DNA of 64,000 nucleotides. It comes from an uncultured Wohlfahrtiimonas sp. Lineage in GTDB: Bacteria > Pseudomonadota > Gammaproteobacteria > Cardiobacteriales > Wohlfahrtiimonadaceae. The DNA is taken from contig CANRJJ010000001.1 of NCBI GenBank assembly GCA_947630895.1, forward strand, positions 1 to 64,000, in the 5' to 3' direction. Position numbers and translations under genes: made by a program. The notes below the pieces were generated by a model that worked only from the letters and a program-made list of their open reading frames with translations, did no database searches and was not told the origin of the DNA. This document shows, one piece after another, positions 25,827 through 34,552 of this stretch. Position 1 is the stretch's first letter, and every line of letters begins with the position of its first letter.

Positions 25827-26239
25827 GATTGCTCCTTCGGTTTAAAAAATTCTGGGCATGTTGGCCAAGTGGGATCAAGTGGCCAAGTGTCTTGGTTAGG
25901 CACACGGCTCAGTAATAGACGGTACTTTCTAAGCTCAGTGTGTTTGTGAGTTTCATCGTCTGTTGTAATACCAAACTCAATCGCATCATCTAAGATTTCA
26001 ATGGCATCACTTGTTCGGCGTGTTTCAGATGATAGAAATGCAGTATTTTCAGCTTCTTTTTGTTGATCAATTTCTGCTTGAGAAAGTGGAGGGTTAGCAA
26101 TCGCTTGAGCTTCTTCAATTGTAATTTCTACCCAATCACTGCCAACTTCTGACTCCCATGTTTCAACATTTTCTCCATGAATTGAAATTCCAAAAATATT
26201 ATTTTTGCTGTCTTTAAAGTGTTTTGTAATCTTATTCAT
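25823..26239 (-). CDS. Tail fibre assembly chaperone (gpG-like)
   Basis: 138 residues. The C-terminal portion LRKYRLLLSRVPNQDTWPLDPTWPTCP is typical of caudoviral tail fibre assembly proteins, whose YR..L..V.....WP motif helps fibres fold. Begins 3 bases after the fibre gene, the usual H-G order. Confidence 0.85.
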   Translation of the reverse strand: MNKITKHFKDSKNNIFGISIHGENVETWESEVGSDWVEITIEEAQAIANPPLSQAEIDQQKEAENTAFLSSETRRTSDAIEILDDAIEFGITTDDETHKHTELRKYRLLLSRVPNQDTWPLDPTWPTCPEFFKPKEQS

Positions 26240-26242
26240 AAT

Positions 26243-27280
26243 CTATCCCTCAAACCAAAACATAATTTTAGGAGCTTCTGATGCTACACCTGCTGTTTGC
26301 ACCCTATAACTAGAATCTGCAGGTATTTTCAAAGTGCTAGATATAAGTTTTGTAGTTGTAGTATTGCCTCCACTTCCTCCGATAGCATTGACTAACATAG
26401 ATATCCCATCGACAAAAATTGTCCATCCTATGTATGCGATAGTTGTTTCAGATGTAATAACAAGATCAAAATCTTTTCCCGTATTATTTGTATATGTAAC
26501 ATTTAAAATTCTAGATCCTGCTAAGTTTGATGAATATACTGACCTTGCTACATTAGACGCTTTATCATAGGCTAACTTCACAGCATTAGCTGTTGCAGCT
26601 TGTGTTGTGCTTGTGCTAGTTACGGTATTATTGAGTCGCACAACACCTGTTACAGTTGTTGATGCATTATCAATCTCATGGGTATGGCTTGTTGTCGTCA
26701 CACTATTGGTACTTGTTGCTGTGATTTTTGTAGGCGTACCCAAAGTAATGGTGCGAGTTGCTGCCAAAGTACCACCACCACTTAAACCGTTACCTGCAGT
26801 AATACTCACAGTACTGTTGGCTTTAGTGCCCACAGCATCCATCACGGTTTTAACTGCACTTGGTGTTGCAGCTTCGGTTTCTAATGTGCTATTCGTTGCA
26901 CTGTTTAACTTAACTACGCCCGCTACTGTTAAAGATGCATTATCAATTTCATGAGTGTGGCTTGTTGTCGTCACACTATTAGTACTTGTGGCTGTAATCT
27001 TGGTTGGTGTACCTAAAGTAATCGTACGATTAGCTGCCAACGTGCCACCACCTGATAAACCGTTACCCGCAGTAATATTCACAGTACTGTTGGCTTTTTT
27101 AGCCACTTCATTTAATGAATATTGAATGGAGCAAGCCAAATCCAAAAATGGTGTATTGCTTGTAAATTCATCAGCATTATCTGAAGGTTGCCCACCAATC
27201 ACTGGATCATTTGGCATGATCAAGCGAACCTTGCTTAATCTATTTTCTGATTTGATTCCTGTTAAAAATTCTCTAGCCAT
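26243..27280 (-). CDS. H: Tail fibre protein gpH with duplicated shaft repeat
   Basis: 345 residues, about half the length of P2 gpH. The N-terminus includes a baseplate-facing part, followed by two nearly identical blocks of about 65 residues (DNA about 26902-27099 and 26630-26824) containing TAGNGLSGGGTLAA, TITLGTPTKITATSTNSV and TSHTHEIDNAS. The last 90 residues are Gly/Thr-rich beta structure, probably the receptor-binding tip. The start at 27280 follows the gene I stop; an upstream open frame overlaps gene I. Confidence 0.82.
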   Translation of the reverse strand: MAREFLTGIKSENRLSKVRLIMPNDPVIGGQPSDNADEFTSNTPFLDLACSIQYSLNEVAKKANSTVNITAGNGLSGGGTLAANRTITLGTPTKITATSTNSVTTTSHTHEIDNASLTVAGVVKLNSATNSTLETEAATPSAVKTVMDAVGTKANSTVSITAGNGLSGGGTLAATRTITLGTPTKITATSTNSVTTTSHTHEIDNASTTVTGVVRLNNTVTSTSTTQAATANAVKLAYDKASNVARSVYSSNLAGSRILNVTYTNNTGKDFDLVITSETTIAYIGWTIFVDGISMLVNAIGGSGGNTTTTKLISSTLKIPADSSYRVQTAGVASEAPKIMFWFEG

Positions 27281-27281
27281 T

Positions 27282-27854
27282 TTAATCAACTCCGTAGCTA
27301 AATTGACCATCGTATTGGTGCAATCCGTTATAAATAATTGCTTGTGCATAATTCAGTTCAATGAGTTCACAACGTGCAGGTGCTGTAGCATTGATCAATG
27401 CACGTATAATCTGTGCTTGTCTTGTCGTAACTTGTGTTTTTAATGTGACTGCGAACTGCGCCCACCCCATTTTGGAGGGTTCGCCATATCTAATCGTGCC
27501 GTTGTAATAGCGCACACCGTTGTAAAACCAATTGAATCCCCGTGTTTTAATCTCAATCTCGCCATAACCTGCAAATCTCACTGCTTCACGAATGGAAAAA
27601 ATAGTGCCTTTGGTTAAATGAACCTTTGGGCTTCCTGCAATCACATCGCGCTTTTTTTGCTCTGGCCACTCTTCATCGTAAGTATCCACGTGGCGAGACC
27701 ATGCGAGCCAAGCCAACATAGATGTTGGACAACGATACGGATCATGAATCGCGGTTAAATCCAATGCACCAAAGTCACTTGCCAATTGCCCCATTTTTTC
27801 TAAATCACACTCCAATGGCGTGCTTGAAATAGGGAGTAAAGAGTAATTACTCAT
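27282..27854 (-). CDS. I: Baseplate / tail protein gpI
   Basis: 190 residues. YSLLPISSTPLECDLEKM, DPYRCPTSMLAWLAWSRHVDTYDEEWPEQKKRDVI is the P2 gpI signature. The start at 27854 overlaps the J stop by 8 bases; a longer frame upstream is disregarded because the family starts here. Confidence 0.93.
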   Translation of the reverse strand: MSNYSLLPISSTPLECDLEKMGQLASDFGALDLTAIHDPYRCPTSMLAWLAWSRHVDTYDEEWPEQKKRDVIAGSPKVHLTKGTIFSIREAVRFAGYGEIEIKTRGFNWFYNGVRYYNGTIRYGEPSKMGWAQFAVTLKTQVTTRQAQIIRALINATAPARCELIELNYAQAIIYNGLHQYDGQFSYGVD

Positions 27855-28719
27855 AGTAGCCACCATCCACAATGCTGATGTTACTAATGCGAATACACTC
27901 TTTGATACCTGTTGTGACATCTACTTTTGGTGCAATCACTTCAATGTTTTGCACACCAAATACACGTGCTCTTTCATGAATTTGGTTAATGGTGAGCATC
28001 TCTCCTGGTGCAAAGATATTTTTTGTTTTTTGCTCTGCATGGTTGAGTCGGCTCATGTATTGCAATGACTCTTGAATGCGCTGATCCACATCTGCTTTAT
28101 TGGCGTTATCAAAATAAGTCACTTTGAGTTGAATCGGCACATTCTTAAAAACTGCCTTTTCTACATGAACCGTGTCACATAAAGGGCGTACCTTTTCATC
28201 ATCCAAATGATTCCAAACAATATCCCTCAACTCTTCTGATGCTTCGCCATTGTTGCTGTAACTCAATAAAACAACAGTGACATAACCCTGCGCAGGTGTA
28301 TGCGCCAATACTGTGGCATGCATCACATCATTTGAAATGTTCAATGCATGATATTCATAAGCACCTTTTGGCCCTGCACAGGTAAAACCTTCAGGTGCAA
28401 TGCTTGCACGGTAACGAAATGATTCATCCGATTCATTCGGTAAACGAATAGTGACACTGTTGGCTGCGATATTATCCAAATTACTGCCAGTGGAATAACG
28501 CAACATGCACTGCTTTAACTTTTCATTCACTTCTGACTTAAACAACACATTTTTATAAGCGTAAACCTCCAATAACTTATTCACTGGATCACTTTCCAAT
28601 AACAAATTTTCATAGCTTGGATTCAGCTTTAAAAACTCATCTTGTAATGTTTTTAGCTCTGCTTCATAGCTAATGTCATAAAAGAGCGTTGGCGCTGGCA
28701 AGCCTTCTAAATTAACCAT
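27847..28719 (-). CDS. J: Baseplate assembly protein gpJ
   Basis: 290 residues, about the size of P2 gpJ (302). Contains LQCMLRYSTGSNLDNIAA-like element (KQCMLRYSTGSNLDN), RLPNESDESFRYR and APGEMLTINQIHERA. Baseplate wedge component. Overlaps W by 8 bases. Confidence 0.93.
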   Translation of the reverse strand: MVNLEGLPAPTLFYDISYEAELKTLQDEFLKLNPSYENLLLESDPVNKLLEVYAYKNVLFKSEVNEKLKQCMLRYSTGSNLDNIAANSVTIRLPNESDESFRYRASIAPEGFTCAGPKGAYEYHALNISNDVMHATVLAHTPAQGYVTVVLLSYSNNGEASEELRDIVWNHLDDEKVRPLCDTVHVEKAVFKNVPIQLKVTYFDNANKADVDQRIQESLQYMSRLNHAEQKTKNIFAPGEMLTINQIHERARVFGVQNIEVIAPKVDVTTGIKECIRISNISIVDGGYYE

Positions 28720-29095
28720 CGTTTCTTCTCCTCATCACATCATTCATAGCTTCGGGATTACTGAATAAGTTCTGATTCATAGAGAAAATTTCATTGCTCT
28801 CTTTGATCATTGCTTCAATCTCAATATTTAAAACACCCTGCATGGTTGTTTCACTAAAATTCACATACGTAGCTGTAATGCGTGGCTCCCAAATGGCCAA
28901 AGCAATCACTGTCGCACTCATCATCTGCATTAAGGTTTCATCATTGCTTGGTTTATCCACTAAATCAGGCAGTAAAGAGCCATATTCACGACGCATCACC
29001 CTCGTACCTAATCGCGTGGTTAAAATATCCAAGATGGATTGCTGAATGTGTTCATTGCGTGTGATGTTTTTGCCTGTTGCACGATTAATCATCAT
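28712..29095 (-). CDS. W: Baseplate wedge protein gpW (gp25-like)
   Basis: About 127 residues. IQQSILDILTTRLGTRVMRREYGSLLPDLVD is the gp25/lysozyme-like baseplate motif. The start is at 29095 or 29092, overlapping the V stop; an open extension reading PYTYRRSTWWWQYWW upstream is not typical of the family. Confidence 0.92.
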   Translation of the reverse strand: MMINRATGKNITRNEHIQQSILDILTTRLGTRVMRREYGSLLPDLVDKPSNDETLMQMMSATVIALAIWEPRITATYVNFSETTMQGVLNIEIEAMIKESNEIFSMNQNLFSNPEAMNDVMRRRNDG

Positions 29096-29736
29096 CCCAC
29101 CCCACCAGTATTGCCACCACCAGGTTGAACGCCTGTATGTGTATGGGTGCTCCAAGTTACGCCCATAATGGTTGGCTCTGCTGTAAAGGTCACAGGAATA
29201 TTGATGGTTCCATATACTCCACTTCTAGCCATGCCACCATTCATGGCAAACCCGCCATTTAAGTTGGTAAACCCTTGTACTGTTAATGTTTGCGTGATCG
29301 TTACATTGCCGTTTAATGTGATCTCTGGTGCATTCACCTCAGCCTTTTGAGTATTTACAGTTACCATTGAGCTGCTATTAATGGTTAATGCGCCGCTTTC
29401 TGCATTGTGATGAATCTCATCACCATTGTTAAAATGGATCTTAAAATCTGCTTCACTCAAATAAGGGTAATTGCTGACATCAAACAGATTAGGCATAAAG
29501 CGACACACTTCATCTTCACCGCCCACACTAACCACAACACCTTTCACACCAATTTTAGGTGCACACCAAATCCAAGTGCCACCCACGAACGGCATACCAT
29601 AAGGCATCCAATCACTCGGTACACCTTCATCAATTTCAATACGAACTAATCCAGGTGCAACTGATAAATCAATCGCAATGATTTTGCCTGTGCCAACGAT
29701 GTTCTGTATTTGTCGATTGATGTCACTTGGTAACAT
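29092..29736 (-). CDS. V: Baseplate spike protein gpV
   Basis: 214 residues, like P2 gpV (211). N-terminal OB-like domain (VRIEIDEG, GGTWIWCAPKIGVKG), then a triple-helical beta spike (VTVNTQKAEVNAPEITLNGNVTITQTLTVQG) and a C-terminal apex with THTHTGVQPGGG, where His-x-His coordinates metal at the tip that pierces the membrane. Confidence 0.93.
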   Translation of the reverse strand: MLPSDINRQIQNIVGTGKIIAIDLSVAPGLVRIEIDEGVPSDWMPYGMPFVGGTWIWCAPKIGVKGVVVSVGGEDEVCRFMPNLFDVSNYPYLSEADFKIHFNNGDEIHHNAESGALTINSSSMVTVNTQKAEVNAPEITLNGNVTITQTLTVQGFTNLNGGFAMNGGMARSGVYGTINIPVTFTAEPTIMGVTWSTHTHTGVQPGGGNTGGVG

Positions 29737-29737
29737 G

Positions 29738-30166
29738 TTAAAACCCTAAATGTTTTTGAATGGCTTGTGCCAATTCGTTGCTGTCTTTCTCTGAAAATCC
29801 AAACAATTCGCGCACTGGATATTTCACTCTTGTGTGTTGATTCACTTTTGCTGTTTCACCTTTTTGGTGAACACCTGCAATGTATTTGTCTAAGCTGTTT
29901 TTGTAAGTCATCACGGCTCTATCACTGCTTGCCATCAGCTTTAATCGTCTAGCTTTTGAAAGCTGTTTAAACATCTTTCCATTTTTAATGGATCGTTTTT
30001 GTGGTTTTCTTGGTTCAAAGGCTTTGCCTTCAGGATCGATGTTGCGTTTAATTTTATGAGTGGCATTGCGTCGCATCGTCATGCCCACCTGTCTAGCTAA
30101 CTTTTTGCGTTCGCTGGGTGACAATGCTTTGACCAATTCATTCAACTCTTTAAACTCAGCACGCAT
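29738..30166 (-). CDS. S: Tail completion protein gpS
   Basis: 142 residues. LNELVKALSPSERKKLARQVG at the start and MTMRRNATHKIKRNIDPEGKAFEPRK are the phage virion morphogenesis (gpS) signature. Overlaps gpR by 11 bases. Confidence 0.9.
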   Translation of the reverse strand: MRAEFKELNELVKALSPSERKKLARQVGMTMRRNATHKIKRNIDPEGKAFEPRKPQKRSIKNGKMFKQLSKARRLKLMASSDRAVMTYKNSLDKYIAGVHQKGETAKVNQHTRVKYPVRELFGFSEKDSNELAQAIQKHLGF

Positions 30167-30515
30167 TAACGATCAACTCCCCATTTTCGTTTTCAACCAC
30201 AGAAACGTTCTCTTCCAAGTCGATTTCCATTTCCACAAAAGCTTCGGTTTCTCTCACAAAGGCCACATCAAACTTGAAAAAATTATCATCTGCCGTTCTA
30301 AACTCATTTTGAGTAATCCAACGGCCAACTGCTGCAAAGACTAAATTCGGATCACCTGTAAATTCATTGATTTGAACAATGGCTCTATACTTCAATTTAA
30401 AGTGCGGTCCTTTGGGTTGGCTCTTTGTTTGCGTGCCTTCATCCGTAAAGACTGTAATTTTCTCTTTGGGTGCGTAGGCTTCTAACATCTGCTTTAAGGA
30501 AGTTAGCTTTCTCAT
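30156..30515 (-). CDS. R: Tail completion protein gpR
   Basis: 119 residues. Family pattern in LTSLKQMLEA start and the YRAIVQINEFTGDPNLVFAAVGRW core. Interacts with S in tail completion. Four-base overlap with the preceding membrane protein gene. Confidence 0.85.
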   Translation of the reverse strand: MRKLTSLKQMLEAYAPKEKITVFTDEGTQTKSQPKGPHFKLKYRAIVQINEFTGDPNLVFAAVGRWITQNEFRTADDNFFKFDVAFVRETEAFVEMEIDLEENVSVVENENGELIVNAC

Positions 30516-30871
30516 TGCTTCTCCAGTGCTTTGATCTGTTTTTCATGTTGAATCAACAATTGATCATGATTTTTTAAGATCATTTTTGACTGCGATAACT
30601 CCTTATCAAATTCGTTTTGGCGCACTGAAAATGCATCCGCTCGATTTTCTAATTTCATCAACTTCAAATCATTTAATTCAGTTTTAATACTGAATGACTC
30701 GATTTTGATATTCGTTTGGTTTTGCCCTTCCACCAAACTATCCAAGCGATGGTTGTTAAAATTTACGTACCAAGTAGCAATGGCTAAACCAATTGAGAAA
30801 AATATCCCCAAAATAGCAATCAATGATTTATTGAATTCTCGTACTGTAATCACATGGTTATCTGCTACCAT
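30512..30871 (-). CDS. Membrane-anchored coiled-coil protein of the lysis cassette
   Basis: 119 residues. One transmembrane segment (about 15-37, LIAILGIFFSIGLAIATWYV), then a long coiled coil (40-119). Sits between the spanin pair and gpR, where P2 keeps lysis accessory genes. It could be an extra spanin-like or lysis-timing protein; not a signal-anchored enzyme. Confidence 0.55.
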   Translation of the reverse strand: MVADNHVITVREFNKSLIAILGIFFSIGLAIATWYVNFNNHRLDSLVEGQNQTNIKIESFSIKTELNDLKLMKLENRADAFSVRQNEFDKELSQSKMILKNHDQLLIQHEKQIKALEKQ

Positions 30872-31109
30872 TCGTTCCGCCTTCTTTGCAAAAATATGTG
30901 TATAAATCCATATACGTTTCTAATTGTTCTTTAGTTTTTTCAGTGTCTTGGCTACTGCCATAAATCGGATCAAAGACCAAACACACGTTGTCATTACTAA
31001 TCTCGTAAATAACCTTTTGAGCGCATCCGCTGAGTGCGATCATGAGTAGTGCGCTGAGCATTACTTTTTTTGATCGTTTGTGCTTCTTTAACATTCTGAA
31101 TAACTGCAT
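30858..31109 (-). CDS. Rz1-type outer-membrane spanin lipoprotein
   Basis: 83 residues from the chosen start. Signal sequence ending in the lipobox LSGC near residue 29, short mature part rich in charged residues. Its frame lies largely inside the Rz-like gene in another frame, the classical overlapping Rz/Rz1 pair. Start at 31109 chosen because GGGAG lies upstream. Confidence 0.72.
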   Translation of the reverse strand: MQLFRMLKKHKRSKKVMLSALLMIALSGCAQKVIYEISNDNVCLVFDPIYGSSQDTEKTKEQLETYMDLYTYFCKEGGTNGSR

Positions 31110-31233
31110 TGGCAACACTCCCTTTTTGGACTGCTTCATCTCGTTGTTTAATGGTTCGCTGAAGTCGCCAGTTCAAAACTACAATGCTGATTAACAATGT
31201 TGTGAATATGGCTAAAAGTACTGTGATGCTCAT
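30997..31233 (-). CDS. Rz-type inner-membrane spanin
   Basis: 78 residues. N-terminal transmembrane anchor (VLLAIFTTLLISIVVLNWRL) followed by a charged coiled coil (QRTIKQRDEAVQKG...VKEAQTIKK). Pairs with the overlapping lipoprotein to fuse inner and outer membranes at lysis. Shorter than lambda Rz (153). Confidence 0.7.
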   Translation of the reverse strand: MSITVLLAIFTTLLISIVVLNWRLQRTIKQRDEAVQKGSVANAVIQNVKEAQTIKKSNAQRTTHDRTQRMRSKGYLRD

Positions 31234-31442
31234 AACTCATCCTTTTTACTGATCAACTCATCACGCTTTTGGAATGTTGTCACAATGCCTTTCGATACTT
31301 TCAAGCCCGCAAATGCTAAACAGTAAATCCAATAAATCTCACCCAACTGGCTAGCATCACGCCATGCAATCACAATCAAAACGATAGTGGCTACGATAAA
31401 TGTACCTAAACTGATCACTTTTGTGTCATCAATGTTTTTCAT
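31230..31442 (-). CDS. Holin-like small membrane protein
   Basis: 70 residues, two transmembrane segments (about 10-28 and 34-52), highly charged C-terminal tail (FQKRDELISKKDEL). Between endolysin and spanin genes. Two-segment layout fits class II holins. Confidence 0.65.
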   Translation of the reverse strand: MKNIDDTKVISLGTFIVATIVLIVIAWRDASQLGEIYWIYCLAFAGLKVSKGIVTTFQKRDELISKKDEL

Positions 31443-31578
31443 TTGTTATCCCTTCAAATGCAGATTTAGGAAGCGTTGCATTATGAATTTTCTTCCCCGC
31501 ATTGTTAAAACCAAAAAGAAAACAAATTGCCATTAATGGATGACCAACCAAGTTATGAATAAACCAACTCCTGAACAT
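31429..31578 (-). CDS. Small membrane-associated phage protein (49 residues)
   Basis: Starts MFRSWFIHNLVGHPLMAICFLFGF with AGGAG upstream. The opening WFIHN-GHP is seen in a family of tiny phage proteins of unknown function near lysis or replication genes. Overlaps the holin-like gene start by 14 bases. Confidence 0.62.
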   Translation of the reverse strand: MFRSWFIHNLVGHPLMAICFLFGFNNAGKKIHNATLPKSAFEGITNEKH

Positions 31579-31587
31579 ATCTAGCTC

Positions 31588-32076
31588 CTAAAATTGTGGA
31601 TATTGATCGGATACTGGCAATTCAAAATGAGGACCATCCGCAAAAGCTCTTTGGCCATTCTTCATGCGTGTATCAACATATTTTTGTTGTGCTTGCTTCG
31701 TTGTGCCTGTGATGTCTGCTAAGTTTTGATTCCACACACCACCCCAACGAATTGGAATATTTAGCTCAATGGATGCTTGCTTAACTGCTTCCGCAATTTT
31801 GTAGCAACCTTCCCAATCCCAAACGACTTTCCCATTGATGTATGGCACTAAATCCACCGCATGTGCATAGCCATCTTTACCAATTAAATGGCGCGAGCCA
31901 TGTAATGTGGTTGAGACACCTTTGGCAACATTGGCTTTTTGTTGATTGATGGAACGAGCACCCTCAAACACATTAAAATCTTGTGTTGTGAGTTCAATGG
32001 CTCTTTCAACCACTGCCACCAAGTGTGGATGAACACCAATCAAATTGGATTGTGATTTTTTGCCTAATCGAAACAT
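31588..32076 (-). CDS. Endolysin, M15-type L-alanyl-D-glutamate peptidase
   Basis: 162 residues. Zinc-site motifs are visible: SRHLIGKDGYAHAVDLVPY (His and Asp ligands, SxH..G.A.D type) and GPHFELP (second His). Related to the T5/ phiKZ-type peptidase endolysins. Cuts the peptide stem of peptidoglycan. No signal peptide, so it depends on the holin. A start four codons upstream, overlapping X, is possible. Confidence 0.9.
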   Translation of the reverse strand: MFRLGKKSQSNLIGVHPHLVAVVERAIELTTQDFNVFEGARSINQQKANVAKGVSTTLHGSRHLIGKDGYAHAVDLVPYINGKVVWDWEGCYKIAEAVKQASIELNIPIRWGGVWNQNLADITGTTKQAQQKYVDTRMKNGQRAFADGPHFELPVSDQYPQF

Positions 32077-32078
32077 AA

Positions 32079-32285
32079 TTAATTCCATAAGCTAATGGTT
32101 TGTTTAACGGGTGCTTTGTATTCAGGTAAATAGATCACGGTATTCACTGGCAAGATTGCAGGCAGTGTTGCCAAATGTCTGTTTTCCTTCATCATCACCA
32201 CTTCATCAAACTGTGTGGTTGGGATACTTGCTGCATATAAAACTGCATCAATCGTTTGTTGGCCATTGGCTTTCACTGTTCTCAT
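32079..32285 (-). CDS. X: Tail protein gpX
   Basis: 68 residues, LysM-like beta pattern: TIDAVLYAASIPTTQFDEVVMMKENRHLATLPAILPVNTVIYLPEY. Exact family length for gpX. Overlaps L by 4 bases. Confidence 0.9.
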   Translation of the reverse strand: MRTVKANGQQTIDAVLYAASIPTTQFDEVVMMKENRHLATLPAILPVNTVIYLPEYKAPVKQTISLWN

Positions 32286-32743
32286 ACCAGTGCCACAAAT
32301 AAATCAGGTTGGTTATAAAAAGTACGAACTGCACTCCATCGCTCACGGCGCAATTCAGCAATTTCAGGATCTGTTAAAGATGCGCGATCTTCACCCGCTT
32401 TACGCGTTAAATCCATATCCCGAAAATCTTCCAACAATTTGGCTTTGGCTTCACTGAACACAGCGCGTTCAAAGTTAAATACATAACGGCTTTTCCCTGC
32501 TAATTCTTCACTTGGCACTTCTTCAAGCGTTGAATATTCAGAATGTTGTGCTCTAAAATCTCTTAAATCTGAGATCACTAAATCCAATGCAGAGATTAAA
32601 GCCATTTCAGCCTGTGCATTTTCAACAGAATCGAGCACGCGCATACTTAAACGAAATTGGCTCACACTCAAGCCAGGATAAAAACCTGATCTTGGTATTT
32701 CTAATTCGCTGTTGGTGCTTGCTTTTCCAATGAATCCGCTCAT
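32282..32743 (-). CDS. L: Head completion/stabilisation protein gpL
   Basis: 153 residues. LSVSQFRLSMRVLDSVENAQAEMALISALDLV and the C-terminal RRERWSAVRTFYNQPDLFVAL are typical of P2 gpL. It stabilises DNA-filled heads. Confidence 0.88.
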   Translation of the reverse strand: MSGFIGKASTNSELEIPRSGFYPGLSVSQFRLSMRVLDSVENAQAEMALISALDLVISDLRDFRAQHSEYSTLEEVPSEELAGKSRYVFNFERAVFSEAKAKLLEDFRDMDLTRKAGEDRASLTDPEIAELRRERWSAVRTFYNQPDLFVALV

Positions 32744-32761
32744 ATTTATCCTTTAAAGGTC

Positions 32762-32824
32762 GGGGCTTGGAGTAATGAGGCGCATTAATGTTTTAGAAAC
32801 TTAGTCGCTGATTACTCAAGCCCC
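32762..32824. repeat. Long stem-loop between genes M and L
   Basis: GGGGCTTG (32762-32769) pairs with CAAGCCCC (32817-32824), and AGTAAT (32771-32776) with ATTACT (32811-32816): 14 pairs with one bulged base and a 34-base loop. It sits in a 99-base gap inside an otherwise tightly packed operon, so it would form in the late mRNA. Confidence 0.65.
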
Positions 32825-32842
32825 TTGCCGTGGCTGGCTCGG

Positions 32843-33499
32843 TTAGCTTTCGCTGTTCTTTTCTAACTGCTTTTTAAGATTTTTAATCACTGTGACCACT
32901 GTTTCACTTGGGTTCAGCTCTTTTGCTTTTTCAAAATTTGCCAAAGCTTCCGCAGGGCTGTTTTCCACTTGTCGTTCAGCAATGTAGCGGTACAATTTCG
33001 CACGCACGGTGTCTTTCACATCAGCATCCGCAAAAATCTCTTCTAGCTTTTGTAAATGTTCCAATGACACTAATTCAGGCTCTTTATCCGCTTTATCAGT
33101 GAATAAACGCAGCAATGCAGTGGGTGTTTTTTCAGTGAATGTGATTGGCAGATCATGTTGGCCATTGATCATGTATCGAGCGATCTCAATGCTAAAATCA
33201 ATGTCACCACCATCCACAGACCAAACCGCCATTTCCGTTGTGATCTTGTCATAAGGCATCAGTTCATTGTCTAAAATGCCAGTAACCCACGAGCGGTAAT
33301 GATCCAATCGTTCAGCTTTAAATTCACTCTTTGCACTTTTACTTTCTAAGCTTTGCGCATGCTTGAGATCAACGCGAAAATCATTCAATAACCCTGCCAA
33401 AACAGGATTATCTGTTTCAGCAGAATGATCTTCTGATTGATTCCCCAATCGCTGAGCGAGCTTTTCAGCCTTGAGTTTTGCAAATACTGAAGCTGCCAT
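32843..33499 (-). CDS. M: Terminase small subunit gpM
   Basis: 218 residues, P2 gpM is 247. N-terminal helical part, then LDHYRSWVTGILDNELMPYDKITTEMAVWSVDGGDIDFSIEIARYMI, which is the family core. Recognises and cuts cos. Confidence 0.9.
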   Translation of the reverse strand: MAASVFAKLKAEKLAQRLGNQSEDHSAETDNPVLAGLLNDFRVDLKHAQSLESKSAKSEFKAERLDHYRSWVTGILDNELMPYDKITTEMAVWSVDGGDIDFSIEIARYMINGQHDLPITFTEKTPTALLRLFTDKADKEPELVSLEHLQKLEEIFADADVKDTVRAKLYRYIAERQVENSPAEALANFEKAKELNPSETVVTVIKNLKKQLEKNSES

Positions 33500-33501
33500 G
33501 A

Positions 33502-34536
33502 TTAAGCTCCTACTGCATCTTCAAGCTCAATGTTTTCGACCAAAACAATGGCTTCATAGTTATGAATACAAAATGCTTCGTTTGCTTGTTGGAACATTAC
33601 ATAACGATCATATTCATCTTGCACTTTGTTCGATGCACGCTGAGAACCTTCCTGAATACGCAATGCCAAGTTTTTAGGGTGCGTAATCATTAAAGTACCA
33701 TCAGGGAAAAATGGTGGTGTTGTCGCTGTTAAGCCATTAATGTTGTAATAAGCTTCTTGCGTAATTTCTTTGCCCAACTCTGTTACTGTTGATTTCTCAA
33801 CCATCTTCATTTGGCGATCCACCATCAGATCTTTAGAAACAAACACTTCTAAACCATTGTGGTACTGTGCAGGGATGATTGATAATGCATCCACCACCAA
33901 TTGATCCAAACTTGTGTGCGCTTGGCCTTTCCCAATTTTCACCACACCAGAATCTTTCACAATTTCAGTGATGTTATGTTCAGGCGAATTGGTGCGAACG
34001 CGCTGCAACCAACCGATGGCAACATCTTGCCCCAAAGGATTGGCTGCTTTATTACTCGTTTTAGCATGCGTTGTACCATTAAAACCAATGCGCATAATGT
34101 CTAAGCGTTTGCTTTCTAAACGTAAATCACGCAAACGTAGTTGAAATTTATCTTCTTTACGCGCCAATTTGTTCAATTCATCAAATGAAACATACGTGTC
34201 ATGATTGATCTTCACACATGTATATTGCACCGCATCAGGTCCACCCAAATTTGAAGGTGTACGAGCTGTACCACCTGCTGTGTCTGTGGTGCTTGAAACT
34301 AAACCTGGTTCAGAGAAACCCAATGATTCAATGATTTGATCTTCACAAGTATCAATATCAATTTTGGATAAAAAACCTGTTGGTGTTGGTAAACGTTCTA
34401 CCCACGTGTATTGCACTTGCGGTGTGACTGCAAATTTAATGCCAGACTTTGCCGTTTCCACAGAAATATTATTCAATTCTGCTTGTTTTTCGGTATAAGC
34501 GTTCAAACAGTCAATGGTTTCTTTTTTTAAAGCCAT
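33502..34536 (-). CDS. N: Major capsid protein gpN
   Basis: 344 residues, close to P2 gpN (357). LSKIDIDTCEDQIIESLGFSEPG, RRLDIMRIGFNGT (here KRLDIMRIGFNG) and GWLQRVRTN are the P2 capsid signatures. Starts 16 bases after the scaffold stop. Confidence 0.94.
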   Translation of the reverse strand: MALKKETIDCLNAYTEKQAELNNISVETAKSGIKFAVTPQVQYTWVERLPTPTGFLSKIDIDTCEDQIIESLGFSEPGLVSSTTDTAGGTARTPSNLGGPDAVQYTCVKINHDTYVSFDELNKLARKEDKFQLRLRDLRLESKRLDIMRIGFNGTTHAKTSNKAANPLGQDVAIGWLQRVRTNSPEHNITEIVKDSGVVKIGKGQAHTSLDQLVVDALSIIPAQYHNGLEVFVSKDLMVDRQMKMVEKSTVTELGKEITQEAYYNINGLTATTPPFFPDGTLMITHPKNLALRIQEGSQRASNKVQDEYDRYVMFQQANEAFCIHNYEAIVLVENIELEDAVGA

Positions 34537-34552
34537 GTTATTTTCCTTTTAA

